64,000 nt of DNA, from positions 62,001-126,000 of the forward strand of contig NZ_JAUASX010000004.1 in the NCBI RefSeq assembly GCF_030345715.1, read 5' to 3'. The position numbers were made by a program, and so were the translations under genes. Every line of letters starts with the position of its first letter. Position 1 is the stretch's first letter. The stretch is from Solimonas sp. SE-A11. GTDB lineage: Bacteria; Pseudomonadota; Gammaproteobacteria; Nevskiales; Nevskiaceae. The notes below the pieces were generated by a model. It was given only the letters and a program-made list of their open reading frames with translations, was not told the DNA's origin and searched no databases. Positions 1-8,090 of the stretch are shown here, piece by piece.

Positions 1-50
1 CGGTCATGGCAGGGCTTCGGTCGCAGGAAAGGCGGGAGCTACGGCGTCAT

Positions 51-79
51 TACAATACATAACTGCATTATTCTCGGCA
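51..79. promoter_or_regulatory. AT-rich regulatory site downstream of soxG (motif copy A)
   Basis: The core AATACATAACTGCAT at 54-68 is followed by TATTC and GGCAG. It closely matches the site upstream of the formate dehydrogenase-like gene (5570-5600), which shares CTGCATTATTC and GGCAG, and the site between the TetR and amidohydrolase genes (40915-40929, AATACATATCTGTAT). The region has no convincing ORF. A minus-strand ATG at 5-7 could begin the next gene leftward, making this its promoter, but no clear ribosome binding site precedes that ATG. The regulatory role is inferred from repetition alone. Confidence 0.4.
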
Positions 80-105
80 GGGCCGGCTGGGTACGCAGCA
101 GCGCC

Positions 106-681
106 CTACTCCAGTGCCGCCGTCAGCCGGCCGGCATCCGCCAGCCAGGACGACAGATATCCCGCCAAGCTGACGTCGATCAGCAGGCGGTAGTCGTCGT
201 CGGCGAGACGCTGCACCAGCACCGGCACGGTCTCCGCGAACAGCGTGCGCGTGAACCCCGATGGCGGCAGGCTCACCGACGTGGCCGCCGCCAGCACCGC
301 CGGCGCACGCGCGCCGTGGAGGCGGACACTGGCCAGCCGCGAAGACAGGTCGGTCACCACCCAGGCATCCGTGCTTCCCGGCAGCGCCCGCGGCGCGACG
401 GAGATCAGCATCCAGGCATTCGGCTCGAAGCGCGCCAGCGACGAGGCCGCGTCGCCGGTCCAGCCGTTCGGCGTGGCCGGCAGGTCGAACGGCAGGGCTC
501 CTAACGCCGCGGCGCGGTCCGCCTTGCGTGACAGGCGCAGGCTGGCCAGCTGCAGGAAGGTCTCCTCAACCACGCGCAGGCCCACGCCCTGGGCGATGAC
601 CTGCGGCGCGGCGCCCGGCGCTGTGCCCAGCGGGGAAACGGCCTGGAGCCTGAGGGCGGTCGGCAGAGTGTTCTGGTTCAT
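106..681 (-). CDS. soxG: Sarcosine oxidase gamma subunit
   Basis: A 191-aa protein encoded last in the soxBDAG operon. In the heterotetrameric enzyme, which oxidatively demethylates sarcosine to glycine with tetrahydrofolate as one-carbon acceptor, gamma is a small structural subunit that packs against alpha. The sequence shows the family pattern: a hydrophobic N-terminal part, a central FEPNAWMLI stretch (about residue 85) and a C-terminal LAGYLSSWL segment. The ATG lies 5 bp past the soxA stop, so translation is probably coupled; longer in-frame reading upstream is a shadow inside soxA. Identity rests on length, order and neighbours more than on catalytic motifs. Confidence 0.9.
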   Translation of the reverse strand: MNQNTLPTALRLQAVSPLGTAPGAAPQVIAQGVGLRVVEETFLQLASLRLSRKADRAAALGALPFDLPATPNGWTGDAASSLARFEPNAWMLISVAPRALPGSTDAWVVTDLSSRLASVRLHGARAPAVLAAATSVSLPPSGFTRTLFAETVPVLVQRLADDDYRLLIDVSLAGYLSSWLADAGRLTAALE

Positions 682-686
682 GTCGC

Positions 687-3647
687 TCACATCCGCAGCC
701 TTTCGCCTTCGGGATCGTAGGCGGTCATGGAAACAATCCTGGCGGGCAGCAGCTTGCCGCCGTCGAAGACCTGCACTGGCTCGCCCAGGCGTTCGCGTCC
801 GCGTTCGACCAGGGCAAGGGCCACCGGGCGTCCCAGCGTCGGACTCATGAACGAGGATGTCACCCAGCCCTGGGTATGCCCGGAAGCGGCCTTGAACGCC
901 GCATCCACCACGTGCCCGCCGACCGGCAGCAACGAAGCCCCATCCACCGGAGCCAGGCCAACCAGCTGCCGGCGGTCCGTACGGCGGCCGTCGGGCGTCA
1001 TCGTGGAGCGGCGTCCGATGAAGTCTTCGGGCTTCTTGTCGATGATCGCCCCGAAGCCGACGTCCTGCGGCAGCGTCAGGCCATCGGTATCGGAGCCCAC
1101 GTGCAGGAAGCCCTTCTCGGTGCGCATCACCATGAGCGACTCGATACCGAAAGGAATGATGCCCAGCGGCTTGCCGGCATCCAGCAGGGCACTCCACAGC
1201 GACAGGCCATACTGCCAGGGCACGCTGATCTCGTAGCCCAGCTCACCGGTGAAGCTGACGCGCGCGACGCGCACCGGCACATCGCCGATGCGACCGTCGC
1301 GGGCGCTCATGTGCGGGAAGGACGCTGCGGCAAGATCAATGCCGCTGTCCAGGCGCGACAGCACCTCGCGCGCCTTGGGTCCGGCCAGCATCACCACCGC
1401 CCATTGCGTGGTCACCGATTCCACGGTGACGTCGAGGTCCACCCACTCGCACTGCAGCCACTCCTCCATCCATTCCACGATGCGGTCGGCCTGGCCGCTG
1501 GTGGTACCCACCAGGTAGCTGTTCTCCGACCAGCGCGTCAGCACGCCATCGTCCTTGACGATGCCGTCCTCACCCAGCATCAGGCCGTAGCGGCAGCCGC
1601 CGACCTTCAGCGTCCGGACGTTGTTGACGTAGACGCGCGTGAGGAATTCCGCTGCATCGGGGCCCTGCACCAGGATCTTGCCCAGCGGCGAGTAGTCCAG
1701 GATACCGACGCCGCCGCGCACCGACAGGACTTCGCGGTGTATCGTCGCGCTCTCGGTTTCGCCGGCCTGCGGATAGAAGGCCGGGCGCAGCCAGGCACCG
1801 TAGTCCTCCATCTTCGCTCCGGCGGCGTGGTGAGCCGCCTGCGCCGCCAGCTGGCGCAGCGGGCGATAGTAGGTGCCGACATTGCGGCCCGCGATGGCGC
1901 CGAAGGTGACCGGGTTGAACGGCGGACGGAAGCGCGTGGTGCCCACCTCTCCCGGCGCCTTGCCGAGCACGCCCGACAGTATGCCGATGGCGTTGACGTT
2001 CGAGGTCTTGCCCTGGTCCGTCATCATCCCGGTGGTGGTGTAGCGCTTGAAGTGCTCCACCGAGACAAAGTTCTCGCGCGCCGACAGGCGCAGGTCGGAC
2101 TCGGTCGAATCGCTGGCGAAATCCACCCAGGACTTCGACGGGCCACGGCCGATGGCCTCGACGTTGACCGACCACAGCGCGGTCTGCACCGTCGAATCCA
2201 TCGCGGGCATTTCGCGGATCACGCGATTGGCCGCAGCATCGCGGCCGGCGGCCCTGGCCGCGACCACCGCCGATTCGCGCTCCGCATGTCCCGCCGCCGC
2301 GCCGGCCAGGTAGCCGGGCTGCGCGAGGCGATGCGGCACGAAGGCCTTCTGCTGATCGTCGAAGCGCAGGGCGCCGCCCGACTGGGAGAACAGGTGCACG
2401 GTGGGATTCCAGCCGCCGGACACCAGCAGCACATCCGCATCGAGCCAGCGCCCGGTGCCCGGCCGGGCCTGTCCCTGCACGTTCACGTCGTGTAGTTCCA
2501 CGCGCTGCAGGCCGTTGCGGCCGCGGGTGTCGGTGGGCGCGCAGCTCAGGGCCACCGGAATGCCCAGGACTTGGGCCTGGGCCAGCGGGGCCGGCCGGCC
2601 ACTGCGCGAGTCCGCGATCTGCACCACCTCGACACCCGCCTTGCGCAGCTCGAAGGCCACGGCGTAAGCGCTGTCGTTGTTGGTCGCGATCGCCACGCGG
2701 CGGCCGGGCAGCACGCCATGGCGATGCAGGTACTGCAGCGCGGCACCGGCGAGCATCACGCCCGGGCGGTCGTTGTTGGGGAACACCAGCGGGCGCTCCA
2801 GGGCGCCGGTGGCCAGCACGATCTGCCGTCCGCGGATCTTCCACAGGCGCTGGCGCGGACCGGCGCCGCCGGCGGGCAGCAGCTCGTTGGCCAGCAGGTG
2901 GTTGTGGTCGTAGTAGCCGAATGCCGTGGTGGAGCCCAGCACGCGGATGTTCGGCAGCGATCGAATCTCGTCCTCGCGCGCCCTGAGCCAATCCGCCGCG
3001 GGCAGTCCTTCGACCAGGCCCGGCTCGTACTGCAGCGAGCCGCCCAGCGCGGGCTTGTCGTCCAGCAGCAGCACCGACGCACCCTCGCGCGCCGCCGCGA
3101 TGGCCGCCGCTAGGCCCGAGGGGCCTGCACCGACCACGATCACGTCGGCCTGGTCGTGACGCTTGTCGTAGACATCCGGGTCGGCGAGCTTCGGACTGAC
3201 GCCCAGGCCCGCGCCATGGCGGATCGCTGGCTCGTACAGGTGCCAGCTCGGGGCCATGAAGGTCTTGTAGTAGAAGCCCGCCGGCCAGAGCGGCTTGAGC
3301 AACTGGAAGAAGCCGAAGACGTCGTGCCGCGCGCTGGGCCAGCAGTTGACCGCGCGCGCCTCCAGGCCGTCGTACAGCTCGATCTGCGTGGCGCGCAGGT
3401 TGGGCTGCGTGCGCGCGCCGCTCTCCAGCTGCACCAGCGTATTGGCTTCCTCGAAGCCCGCCGCCATCAGTCCGCGCGGGCGGTGGTACTTGAAGCTGCG
3501 CCCAGTGACGCGCACGCCATTGGCCAGCAGGGCTGAGGCCAGCGTGTCGCCGGCATAGCCGGTGTACTCGCGGCCGTCGAAACGGAAGCGCAGCGGACGC
3601 GTGCGGTCGATCCGCCCACCCTGGCTGCTGCGGAATGCCTGGTTCAT
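687..3647 (-). CDS. soxA: Sarcosine oxidase alpha subunit
   Basis: A 986-aa protein, the usual length for the large subunit of heterotetrameric sarcosine oxidase. The N-terminal 100 residues form the ferredoxin-like domain (RFRFDGREYTGYAGD near residue 20, RSFKYHRPRG near 50). A Rossmann NAD-binding motif GAGPSG follows at 173-178. The C-terminal 400 residues are a glycine-cleavage T-protein-like fold that binds tetrahydrofolate and takes the formaldehyde-level carbon. The chosen ATG overlaps the soxD stop by 4 bp (ATGA); upstream in-frame reading runs into soxD and the inverted-repeat element and is not real. It needs SoxB for the flavin site where sarcosine is oxidised. Confidence 0.96.
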   Translation of the reverse strand: MNQAFRSSQGGRIDRTRPLRFRFDGREYTGYAGDTLASALLANGVRVTGRSFKYHRPRGLMAAGFEEANTLVQLESGARTQPNLRATQIELYDGLEARAVNCWPSARHDVFGFFQLLKPLWPAGFYYKTFMAPSWHLYEPAIRHGAGLGVSPKLADPDVYDKRHDQADVIVVGAGPSGLAAAIAAAREGASVLLLDDKPALGGSLQYEPGLVEGLPAADWLRAREDEIRSLPNIRVLGSTTAFGYYDHNHLLANELLPAGGAGPRQRLWKIRGRQIVLATGALERPLVFPNNDRPGVMLAGAALQYLHRHGVLPGRRVAIATNNDSAYAVAFELRKAGVEVVQIADSRSGRPAPLAQAQVLGIPVALSCAPTDTRGRNGLQRVELHDVNVQGQARPGTGRWLDADVLLVSGGWNPTVHLFSQSGGALRFDDQQKAFVPHRLAQPGYLAGAAAGHAERESAVVAARAAGRDAAANRVIREMPAMDSTVQTALWSVNVEAIGRGPSKSWVDFASDSTESDLRLSARENFVSVEHFKRYTTTGMMTDQGKTSNVNAIGILSGVLGKAPGEVGTTRFRPPFNPVTFGAIAGRNVGTYYRPLRQLAAQAAHHAAGAKMEDYGAWLRPAFYPQAGETESATIHREVLSVRGGVGILDYSPLGKILVQGPDAAEFLTRVYVNNVRTLKVGGCRYGLMLGEDGIVKDDGVLTRWSENSYLVGTTSGQADRIVEWMEEWLQCEWVDLDVTVESVTTQWAVVMLAGPKAREVLSRLDSGIDLAAASFPHMSARDGRIGDVPVRVARVSFTGELGYEISVPWQYGLSLWSALLDAGKPLGIIPFGIESLMVMRTEKGFLHVGSDTDGLTLPQDVGFGAIIDKKPEDFIGRRSTMTPDGRRTDRRQLVGLAPVDGASLLPVGGHVVDAAFKAASGHTQGWVTSSFMSPTLGRPVALALVERGRERLGEPVQVFDGGKLLPARIVSMTAYDPEGERLRM

Positions 3648-3940
3648 GCCCTGCCCTCCGCAGCTTCGACCTGCGGCTTCGGCGCGGTCATCGCGTAGAT
3701 CGCCCGGACCTCGTGCGTCACGGTATGGCGCGCCAGGTTGAACCACTGGCGGCAGCCCGCGGCGTGCAGCCAGCGCTCGAAGTGCCAGCCCTGCGGGTTC
3801 TGGCGCATGTAGAGGTAGTCCGCCCACTGCGCGTCGGAGACGTCGTTGTGGGGACCGGGACGCTGGATGTGGCTCTCGCCACCGCAGCGGAATTCGGCCT
3901 CGTCGCGAGGCCCGCAGAAAGGGCAGTCGATTTTCAACAC
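3644..3940 (-). CDS. soxD: Sarcosine oxidase delta subunit
   Basis: A 98-aa zinc-binding small subunit of heterotetrameric sarcosine oxidase. The N-terminus has the expected ligand set C6-x-x-C9, C19 and H24, followed by the QWADYLYMRQNPQG and RHTVTHEV stretches typical of SoxD. The start codon is GTG (TTG is the next codon); it lies one base beyond the end of the inverted-repeat element at 3942-4211. The leader and any Shine-Dalgarno sequence therefore come from the element itself: GGATAAG about 6 nt upstream is the only candidate. The element end also encodes a four-codon ATG...TAG mini-ORF whose TAG overlaps the GTG, which could couple translation. Overlaps soxA by 4 bp. Confidence 0.92.
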   Translation of the reverse strand: MLKIDCPFCGPRDEAEFRCGGESHIQRPGPHNDVSDAQWADYLYMRQNPQGWHFERWLHAAGCRQWFNLARHTVTHEVRAIYAMTAPKPQVEAAEGRA

Positions 3941-3941
3941 T

Positions 3942-4211
3942 AGAGCTTATCCATGAATAAAACACACACGCGACGGCGTGCCATTTTCGTGTCTCGCCAA
4001 CCCTATCGGCCCGCGGTGTACTTGACGTACACCAGGGGCAATAGGGGACGCGGGGCGCGAAAATGGCCCCGTCCCTGCGGGTTGCGCCAGAAATCGCCCC
4101 AGGCGTGGCCGGCCGCCGCTCCTTTGGAACCACCAAACCGCGCATCGCCCGGCCACGCCTGGGGCGATTTCTGGCAGCAACGCGTGCGTGTCTTATTCAT
4201 GGATAAGCTCT
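3942..4211. mobile_element. MITE-like inverted-repeat element inserted between soxB and soxD
   Basis: A 270-bp element bounded by 31-bp terminal inverted repeats (3942-3972 and 4181-4211, two mismatches) that start AGAGCTTATCCATGAATAA. Inside are a perfect 27-bp inverted repeat (4086-4112 and 4149-4175, 36-bp loop), a GCCATTTTCG/CGAAAATGGC pair (around 3979 and 4057) and a GGTGTAC/GTACACC hairpin near 4014-4032. It has no transposase, so it would move in trans. TA dinucleotides at 3941-3942 and 4212-4213 could be target duplications of a Tc1/mariner or IS630 type, though base assignment at the ends is ambiguous. Its ends fall on the soxB stop codon and next to the soxD start, so both ORFs survive. 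No second copy is seen in the window. Confidence 0.8.
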
Positions 4212-5452
4212 TAGTGTGCGATTCCTGCAGCGGCGGCTTCGTCGACCAGGCGGCCGGTGGTGAAGCGCTCGAGTCCAAAAGGCTTGATCAGCGGATGTAC
4301 TTCGCCGGTGGCCAGGGTGTGGGCCATGGTCCAGCCACCGGCGGGAATGGCCTTGAAGCCGCCGGTGCCGAAACCACAGTTCAGGTAGAGGTTCTCGACC
4401 GGGCAAGGCCCGAAGATCGGAGAGGAGTCACGCACCACATCGACGATACCGGCCCACTGGCGCATCAGGCGCAGGCGCGAGAACGCGGGGAACATCTCCA
4501 GCATGCCGGCCACCACGCCTTCCAGCGTGTGGAAGTTGCCGCGCTGCGCATAGGACGGATACAGGTCCAGCGCACCGCCGATCACCAGCTCGCCCTTGTC
4601 GGTCTGGCTGAGGTAGACGCCGGTCGCCGGCGACAGCACCACCGTGTCGAAAACCGGCTTCACCGGCTCCGACACGAAGGCCTGCAGCGCATAGCTGGTG
4701 ATCGGCAGGCGCAGGCCCGCCTGGGCCGCGACCTTGCTGGTATGGCCGGCCACCGACAGGCAGACCTTGCCGGCGCGGATCTCGCCGCGGCTGGTACGCA
4801 CGCCCGTGACCACGCCATCACCGCCAAGGAAGCCCGTCACCTCGCAGTTCTGGATGATGTCCACGCCCAGGGCATCGGCGCCGCGGGCATAGCCCCAGGC
4901 CACCGCGTCGTGGCGCGCCGAGCCCGCACGCGGCTGGTTGAGCCCGGCGTGGATCGGGTAGCGGCTGTCGCGGTTGTACCGCGGCATGCGGTTGAACAGT
5001 TCGTCCGGCTCCAGCCACTCGCAGTCCACGCCGTTCAGGCGCATGGCATTGAAGGAGCGGCGCAAGGTCTCTTCATCATGCCGCGAGTGCGCCAGCGTGA
5101 TGATGCCGCGCTGCGAGAACATGATGTTGTAGTTGAGTTCCTGGCTGAGCTTCTCGTAGAGCTTCACCGAGAAGTCATAAAACGCCGCCGATTCCGGCAG
5201 GTAGTAGTTGGAACGGACGATGGTGGTGTTGCGGCCGGTATTGCCGCCGCCGATCCAGCCCTTCTCCAGCACCGCCACGCGCTTCACGCCATGGTTCTTG
5301 GCCAGGTAATAGGCGGTTGCCAACCCATGCCCGCCGCCGCCCACGATGACGACATCGTAGTCCGCCTGGGGCTGGGCATCCCGCCATTGCGGCTGCCAGC
5401 GCTGGTGGCCGGTAAGGGCATTGCGGGCCAAGGCCAGAGCAGAAAAGCGCAT
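4211..5452 (-). CDS. soxB: Sarcosine oxidase beta subunit
   Basis: A 413-aa FAD-dependent amine oxidase subunit (DAO fold) carrying the sarcosine oxidation site and, in the known enzyme, covalent FMN at the alpha-beta interface. The dinucleotide-binding motif GGGGHG is at 38-43, followed by the GGGNTGRNTT segment and a C-terminal NCGFGTGGFK motif conserved in SoxB. The ATG at 5450-5452 gives MRFSALALARNAL, matching the start of the paralogue at 38354-39595; a 14-residue N-terminal extension is possible but unlikely. First gene of the operon, preceded by an AT-rich palindromic promoter region. Its TAA stop takes its last base from the inverted-repeat element. Confidence 0.95.
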   Translation of the reverse strand: MRFSALALARNALTGHQRWQPQWRDAQPQADYDVVIVGGGGHGLATAYYLAKNHGVKRVAVLEKGWIGGGNTGRNTTIVRSNYYLPESAAFYDFSVKLYEKLSQELNYNIMFSQRGIITLAHSRHDEETLRRSFNAMRLNGVDCEWLEPDELFNRMPRYNRDSRYPIHAGLNQPRAGSARHDAVAWGYARGADALGVDIIQNCEVTGFLGGDGVVTGVRTSRGEIRAGKVCLSVAGHTSKVAAQAGLRLPITSYALQAFVSEPVKPVFDTVVLSPATGVYLSQTDKGELVIGGALDLYPSYAQRGNFHTLEGVVAGMLEMFPAFSRLRLMRQWAGIVDVVRDSSPIFGPCPVENLYLNCGFGTGGFKAIPAGGWTMAHTLATGEVHPLIKPFGLERFTTGRLVDEAAAAGIAH

Positions 5453-5483
5453 GAGGAAGTCGGCTCCCGTATCAGATGGCCCG

Positions 5484-5521
5484 GATAGTATCATTCATAT
5501 TCGTATAATACTATCTGGAAT
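5484..5521. promoter_or_regulatory. Promoter/operator region of the sox operon (motif copy B)
   Basis: An AT-rich island in GC-rich DNA between soxB (minus) and the molybdopterin oxidoreductase gene (plus). GATAGTAT at 5484-5491 is mirrored by ATACTATC at 5508-5515, a 32-bp imperfect palindrome. The right arm, AATACTATCTGGAAT at 5507-5521, resembles the sites at 54-68 and 40915-40929. The palindrome sits about 30-70 bp upstream of the soxB ATG, a place where a repressor would block transcription. The protein that binds here is not shown by the sequence. Confidence 0.5.
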
Positions 5522-5569
5522 GGTCCACGCCAGGGGCCGTCTCCGCTCTTGCACAGCGCAGCATCGGGC

Positions 5570-5600
5570 AATACTATGCAACACTGCATTATTCGAGGCA
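5570..5600. promoter_or_regulatory. Regulatory site upstream of the formate dehydrogenase-like gene (motif copy C)
   Basis: AATACTATGCA (5570-5580), then ACACTGCATTATTC and GGCAG, ends 10 bp before the ATG at 5611. ATGCA...TGCAT forms an imperfect inverted repeat flanked by AATA and TATT. The stretch ACTGCATTATTC followed by GGCAG recurs almost base for base at 62-79. The site overlaps where the ribosome binding site (AGAGGACGG) begins, so a bound protein could also affect translation. Regulatory role inferred from the repeat. Confidence 0.4.
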
Positions 5601-5610
5601 GAGGACGGCG

Positions 5611-7860
5611 ATGAGCAAGGTCCACGAACCCTACGACGGCCCAGCGGGCGGCTGGGACGCCCTCGCCAGCTCCTTCCGGCACGTCAAGGAGCAGGGCATC
5701 GTCGGTCTCGGCAGCCTGACCATGCTCAAGGCCAACCAGCCCGAGGGCTTCGACTGCCCCGGCTGCGCCTGGCCCGACGCCAACGGCCACTCCAGCTTCG
5801 AGTTCTGCGAGAACGGGGTCAAGGCGGTGGCGGCCGAGGCCACCCGGCGCCGGGTCACGCGGGAGTTCTTCGCCCAGCACAGCATCGGCGAGCTGGCAGC
5901 GCAGGATGACTACTGGCTCGAGGGCCAGGGCCGGCTGACCGAGCCGATGCTGTACGACAGCTCCAGCGACCATTACCGGCCGATCGGCTGGGATCAGGCC
6001 TTCCGCCTCGTCGCCGACGAGCTCAATGCCCTCTCCAGCCCCGACGAGGCAATCTTCTACACCTCCGGCCGCACCTCCAACGAGGCCGCGTTCCTGTACC
6101 AGTTGTTCATCCGCGAGTTCGGCACCAACAACCTGCCCGACTGCTCCAACCTGTGCCACGAGCCCTCCGGCATGGCGATGACCGAGCAGATCGGCGTCGG
6201 CAAGGGCACGGTCACGCTGGAGGACTTCGGGCACGCCGACGCCATCTTCATCTTCGGCCAGAACCCCGGCACCAATCACCCGCGCATGCTGGGCGAACTG
6301 CGCAGCGCCGCCAAGCGCGGCTGCCGCATCGTGGTGTTCAATCCGCTGCGTGAGCGCGGCCTGGAGCGCTTCGCCCATCCGCAGAGCGTCGTCGAGATGG
6401 GCACCGGCACCTCGACCCGGATCGCTAGCCACTACTATCAGCCGCGCATCGGCGGCGATCTGGCCGCCGTCACCGGCATCCTCAAGCACCTGCTCGCCTG
6501 CGGCGTGGAGGACACCGAGTTCATCGCCGCGCACACCACCGGCTTCGAACAGTTGCGCCAAGACATCGCGGCCATGGACTGGGCGGACGTCGAGCAGTCC
6601 TCCGGCCTCAGCCGCAGCCAGATGGAACAGGCCGCGGAGATCTACCGTGGCGCCAAGGCCGTGATCTGCTGCTGGGGCATGGGCATCACCCAGCACAAGC
6701 ATTCCGTCGCCACCATCCAGATGCTGGTCAACCTGCTGCTGCTCGGCGGCCACGTCGGCCGGCCAGGCGCCGGTGCCTGCCCCGTGCGTGGCCACTCCAA
6801 TGTCCAGGGCGACCGCACCATGGGCATCTACGAAAAACCCGCCGACGCCTTCCTGGATCGCCTCGGTGCCGAGTTCGGATTCGTGCCGCCCCGGCATCAC
6901 GGCCATGACGTGGTTGCCGCCATCGAGGCGATGGCACGCGGAGAGGGCAAGGTCTTCTTCGCCCTGGGCGGCAACTTCGCCGCCGCCTCCCCGGACACCG
7001 CCCGGACGCACGCCGCCCTGCAGCGCTGCCGCCTGACGGTCCACGTCTCCACCAAGCTCAACCGCTCGCACCTCGTGCATGGGCAGCGGGCGCTGATCCT
7101 GCCCTGCCTCGGCCGCACCGAGGTGGACCTTCAGGCCGCTGGCCCGCAGGCCGTCACGGTGGAGGACTCTATGAGCATGGTCCACCTGTCCAGCGGCATG
7201 AACGCGCCGGCCTCCGCCGAGTTGCTGTCCGAGCCAGCCATCGTCGCCGGCCTGGCCGCCGCCACCCTGCCCCGCTCGCAGACCCGCTGGCAGTGGCTGG
7301 TGCAGGACTACGACCGCATCCGCGATTGCATCGGCCGGGTGGTCGAGGGCTTCGAGAACTTCAACCAGCGCGTGCGCGTGCCGGGCGGCTTCTACCTGGG
7401 CAACGATGCCCGCGAGCGGCGCTGGCGCACGCCCGCCGGCAAGGCCACGTTCCTGCCGCAGGCCCTGCCTGCGCCGGCGGTGGAAACACGGGCACCGCTG
7501 CGGCTGATGACGATCCGCAGCCACGACCAGTACAACACCACCATCTACGGCCTCCACGACCGCTATCGCGGCATCCGCGGCGAGCGCCGTGTCTGCTTCA
7601 TCAGCCGCGAGGACCTGGACAAGCTCGACCATGCCGAAGGTGAATGGGTGGACCTGGTATCGGCCTGGCATGACGGCGAGCGGGTGGCCCCGCGGTTCCA
7701 GCTGGTGGCCTACGACATACCGCCGGGTTGCGTCGCCGCCTACTACCCGGAGACCAACCCGCTGGTGCCGCTCGACTCCTACGCCGACCGCGCGCGTACT
7801 CCAACCTCCAAGTCTGTGCCGATACGCCTGCGGCGTCGTGCCGAGACCCGGACTACCTGA
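5611..7860 (+). CDS. FdhF/YdeP-family molybdopterin oxidoreductase (formate dehydrogenase-like)
   Basis: A 749-aa bis-MGD-type oxidoreductase of the FdhF/YdeP family (formate dehydrogenase alpha-like proteins such as E. coli YdeP). Visible family marks are the N-terminal FDCPGCAWPD motif (about residue 48), SGRTSNEAAF (about 152), the cofactor-contacting FGQNPGTNHPRML (about 214) and a C-terminal molydop-binding domain with MTIRSHDQYNTT (about 632). It lacks the N-terminal four-cysteine iron-sulfur pattern of true respiratory FdnG. Linkage to fdhD, which activates formate dehydrogenases, and to the sox genes, whose product feeds one-carbon units toward formate, supports a formate- or C1-linked role; the substrate itself is unproven. 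The ATG follows AGAGGA. Confidence 0.88.
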   Translation: MSKVHEPYDGPAGGWDALASSFRHVKEQGIVGLGSLTMLKANQPEGFDCPGCAWPDANGHSSFEFCENGVKAVAAEATRRRVTREFFAQHSIGELAAQDDYWLEGQGRLTEPMLYDSSSDHYRPIGWDQAFRLVADELNALSSPDEAIFYTSGRTSNEAAFLYQLFIREFGTNNLPDCSNLCHEPSGMAMTEQIGVGKGTVTLEDFGHADAIFIFGQNPGTNHPRMLGELRSAAKRGCRIVVFNPLRERGLERFAHPQSVVEMGTGTSTRIASHYYQPRIGGDLAAVTGILKHLLACGVEDTEFIAAHTTGFEQLRQDIAAMDWADVEQSSGLSRSQMEQAAEIYRGAKAVICCWGMGITQHKHSVATIQMLVNLLLLGGHVGRPGAGACPVRGHSNVQGDRTMGIYEKPADAFLDRLGAEFGFVPPRHHGHDVVAAIEAMARGEGKVFFALGGNFAAASPDTARTHAALQRCRLTVHVSTKLNRSHLVHGQRALILPCLGRTEVDLQAAGPQAVTVEDSMSMVHLSSGMNAPASAELLSEPAIVAGLAAATLPRSQTRWQWLVQDYDRIRDCIGRVVEGFENFNQRVRVPGGFYLGNDARERRWRTPAGKATFLPQALPAPAVETRAPLRLMTIRSHDQYNTTIYGLHDRYRGIRGERRVCFISREDLDKLDHAEGEWVDLVSAWHDGERVAPRFQLVAYDIPPGCVAAYYPETNPLVPLDSYADRARTPTSKSVPIRLRRRAETRTT

Positions 7861-8090
7861 TGGACGCCACGCTCACCCGCCTGCTGCAGCTCCTGGCCGC
7901 CGATGACGGCCAGTCCCTGCCCCGCGTCGCCAAGAAGCTGGCGCTACGCCATAGCCAGCTGCATCGCCTGCTGACCGCCATCGCCGCTGGCAACGACCTG
8001 CGCGGCATCATCGTCATCAGCGGAGAAGACCCGCCGCGCCTCTGCCTCGGCAACGCCGGCCGCCTGCTGCTCCAGGAGCTCAAGCCATGA
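7860..8090 (+). CDS. Small helix-turn-helix-like protein in the fdh operon
   Basis: A 76-aa basic, helix-rich protein. The start overlaps the stop of the upstream oxidoreductase (TGATG) and its own stop overlaps the fdhD start (ATGA), so it is almost certainly co-translated and real. Residues about 19-40 (LPRVAKKLALRHSQLHRLL) look like the helix-turn-helix of a winged-helix domain, and ARLLLQEL-type leucines end the protein. No catalytic residue or cysteine pair is seen. Position suggests a regulator or an assembly accessory for the molybdoenzyme, but sequence alone does not decide this. Small HTH proteins at this position next to fdhD occur in other proteobacteria (recollection, not checked). 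Confidence 0.7.
   Translation: MDATLTRLLQLLAADDGQSLPRVAKKLALRHSQLHRLLTAIAAGNDLRGIIVISGEDPPRLCLGNAGRLLLQELKP

Noticed and set aside
1..7. Minus-strand ATG at 5-7 as the start of another sox-operon gene
   Set aside because: Only the start codon would lie in the window and no ribosome binding site is visible, so it cannot be supported.
4086..4175. 27-bp perfect inverted repeat taken as a transcription terminator after soxB
   Set aside because: The 36-bp loop and lack of a T-run argue against it, and it lies inside a larger element with terminal repeats.
3953..5488. Long plus-strand open frame of 511 codons across soxB and the inverted-repeat element
   Set aside because: It is antisense to soxB, which has full family motifs; long antisense frames are expected at this GC content.
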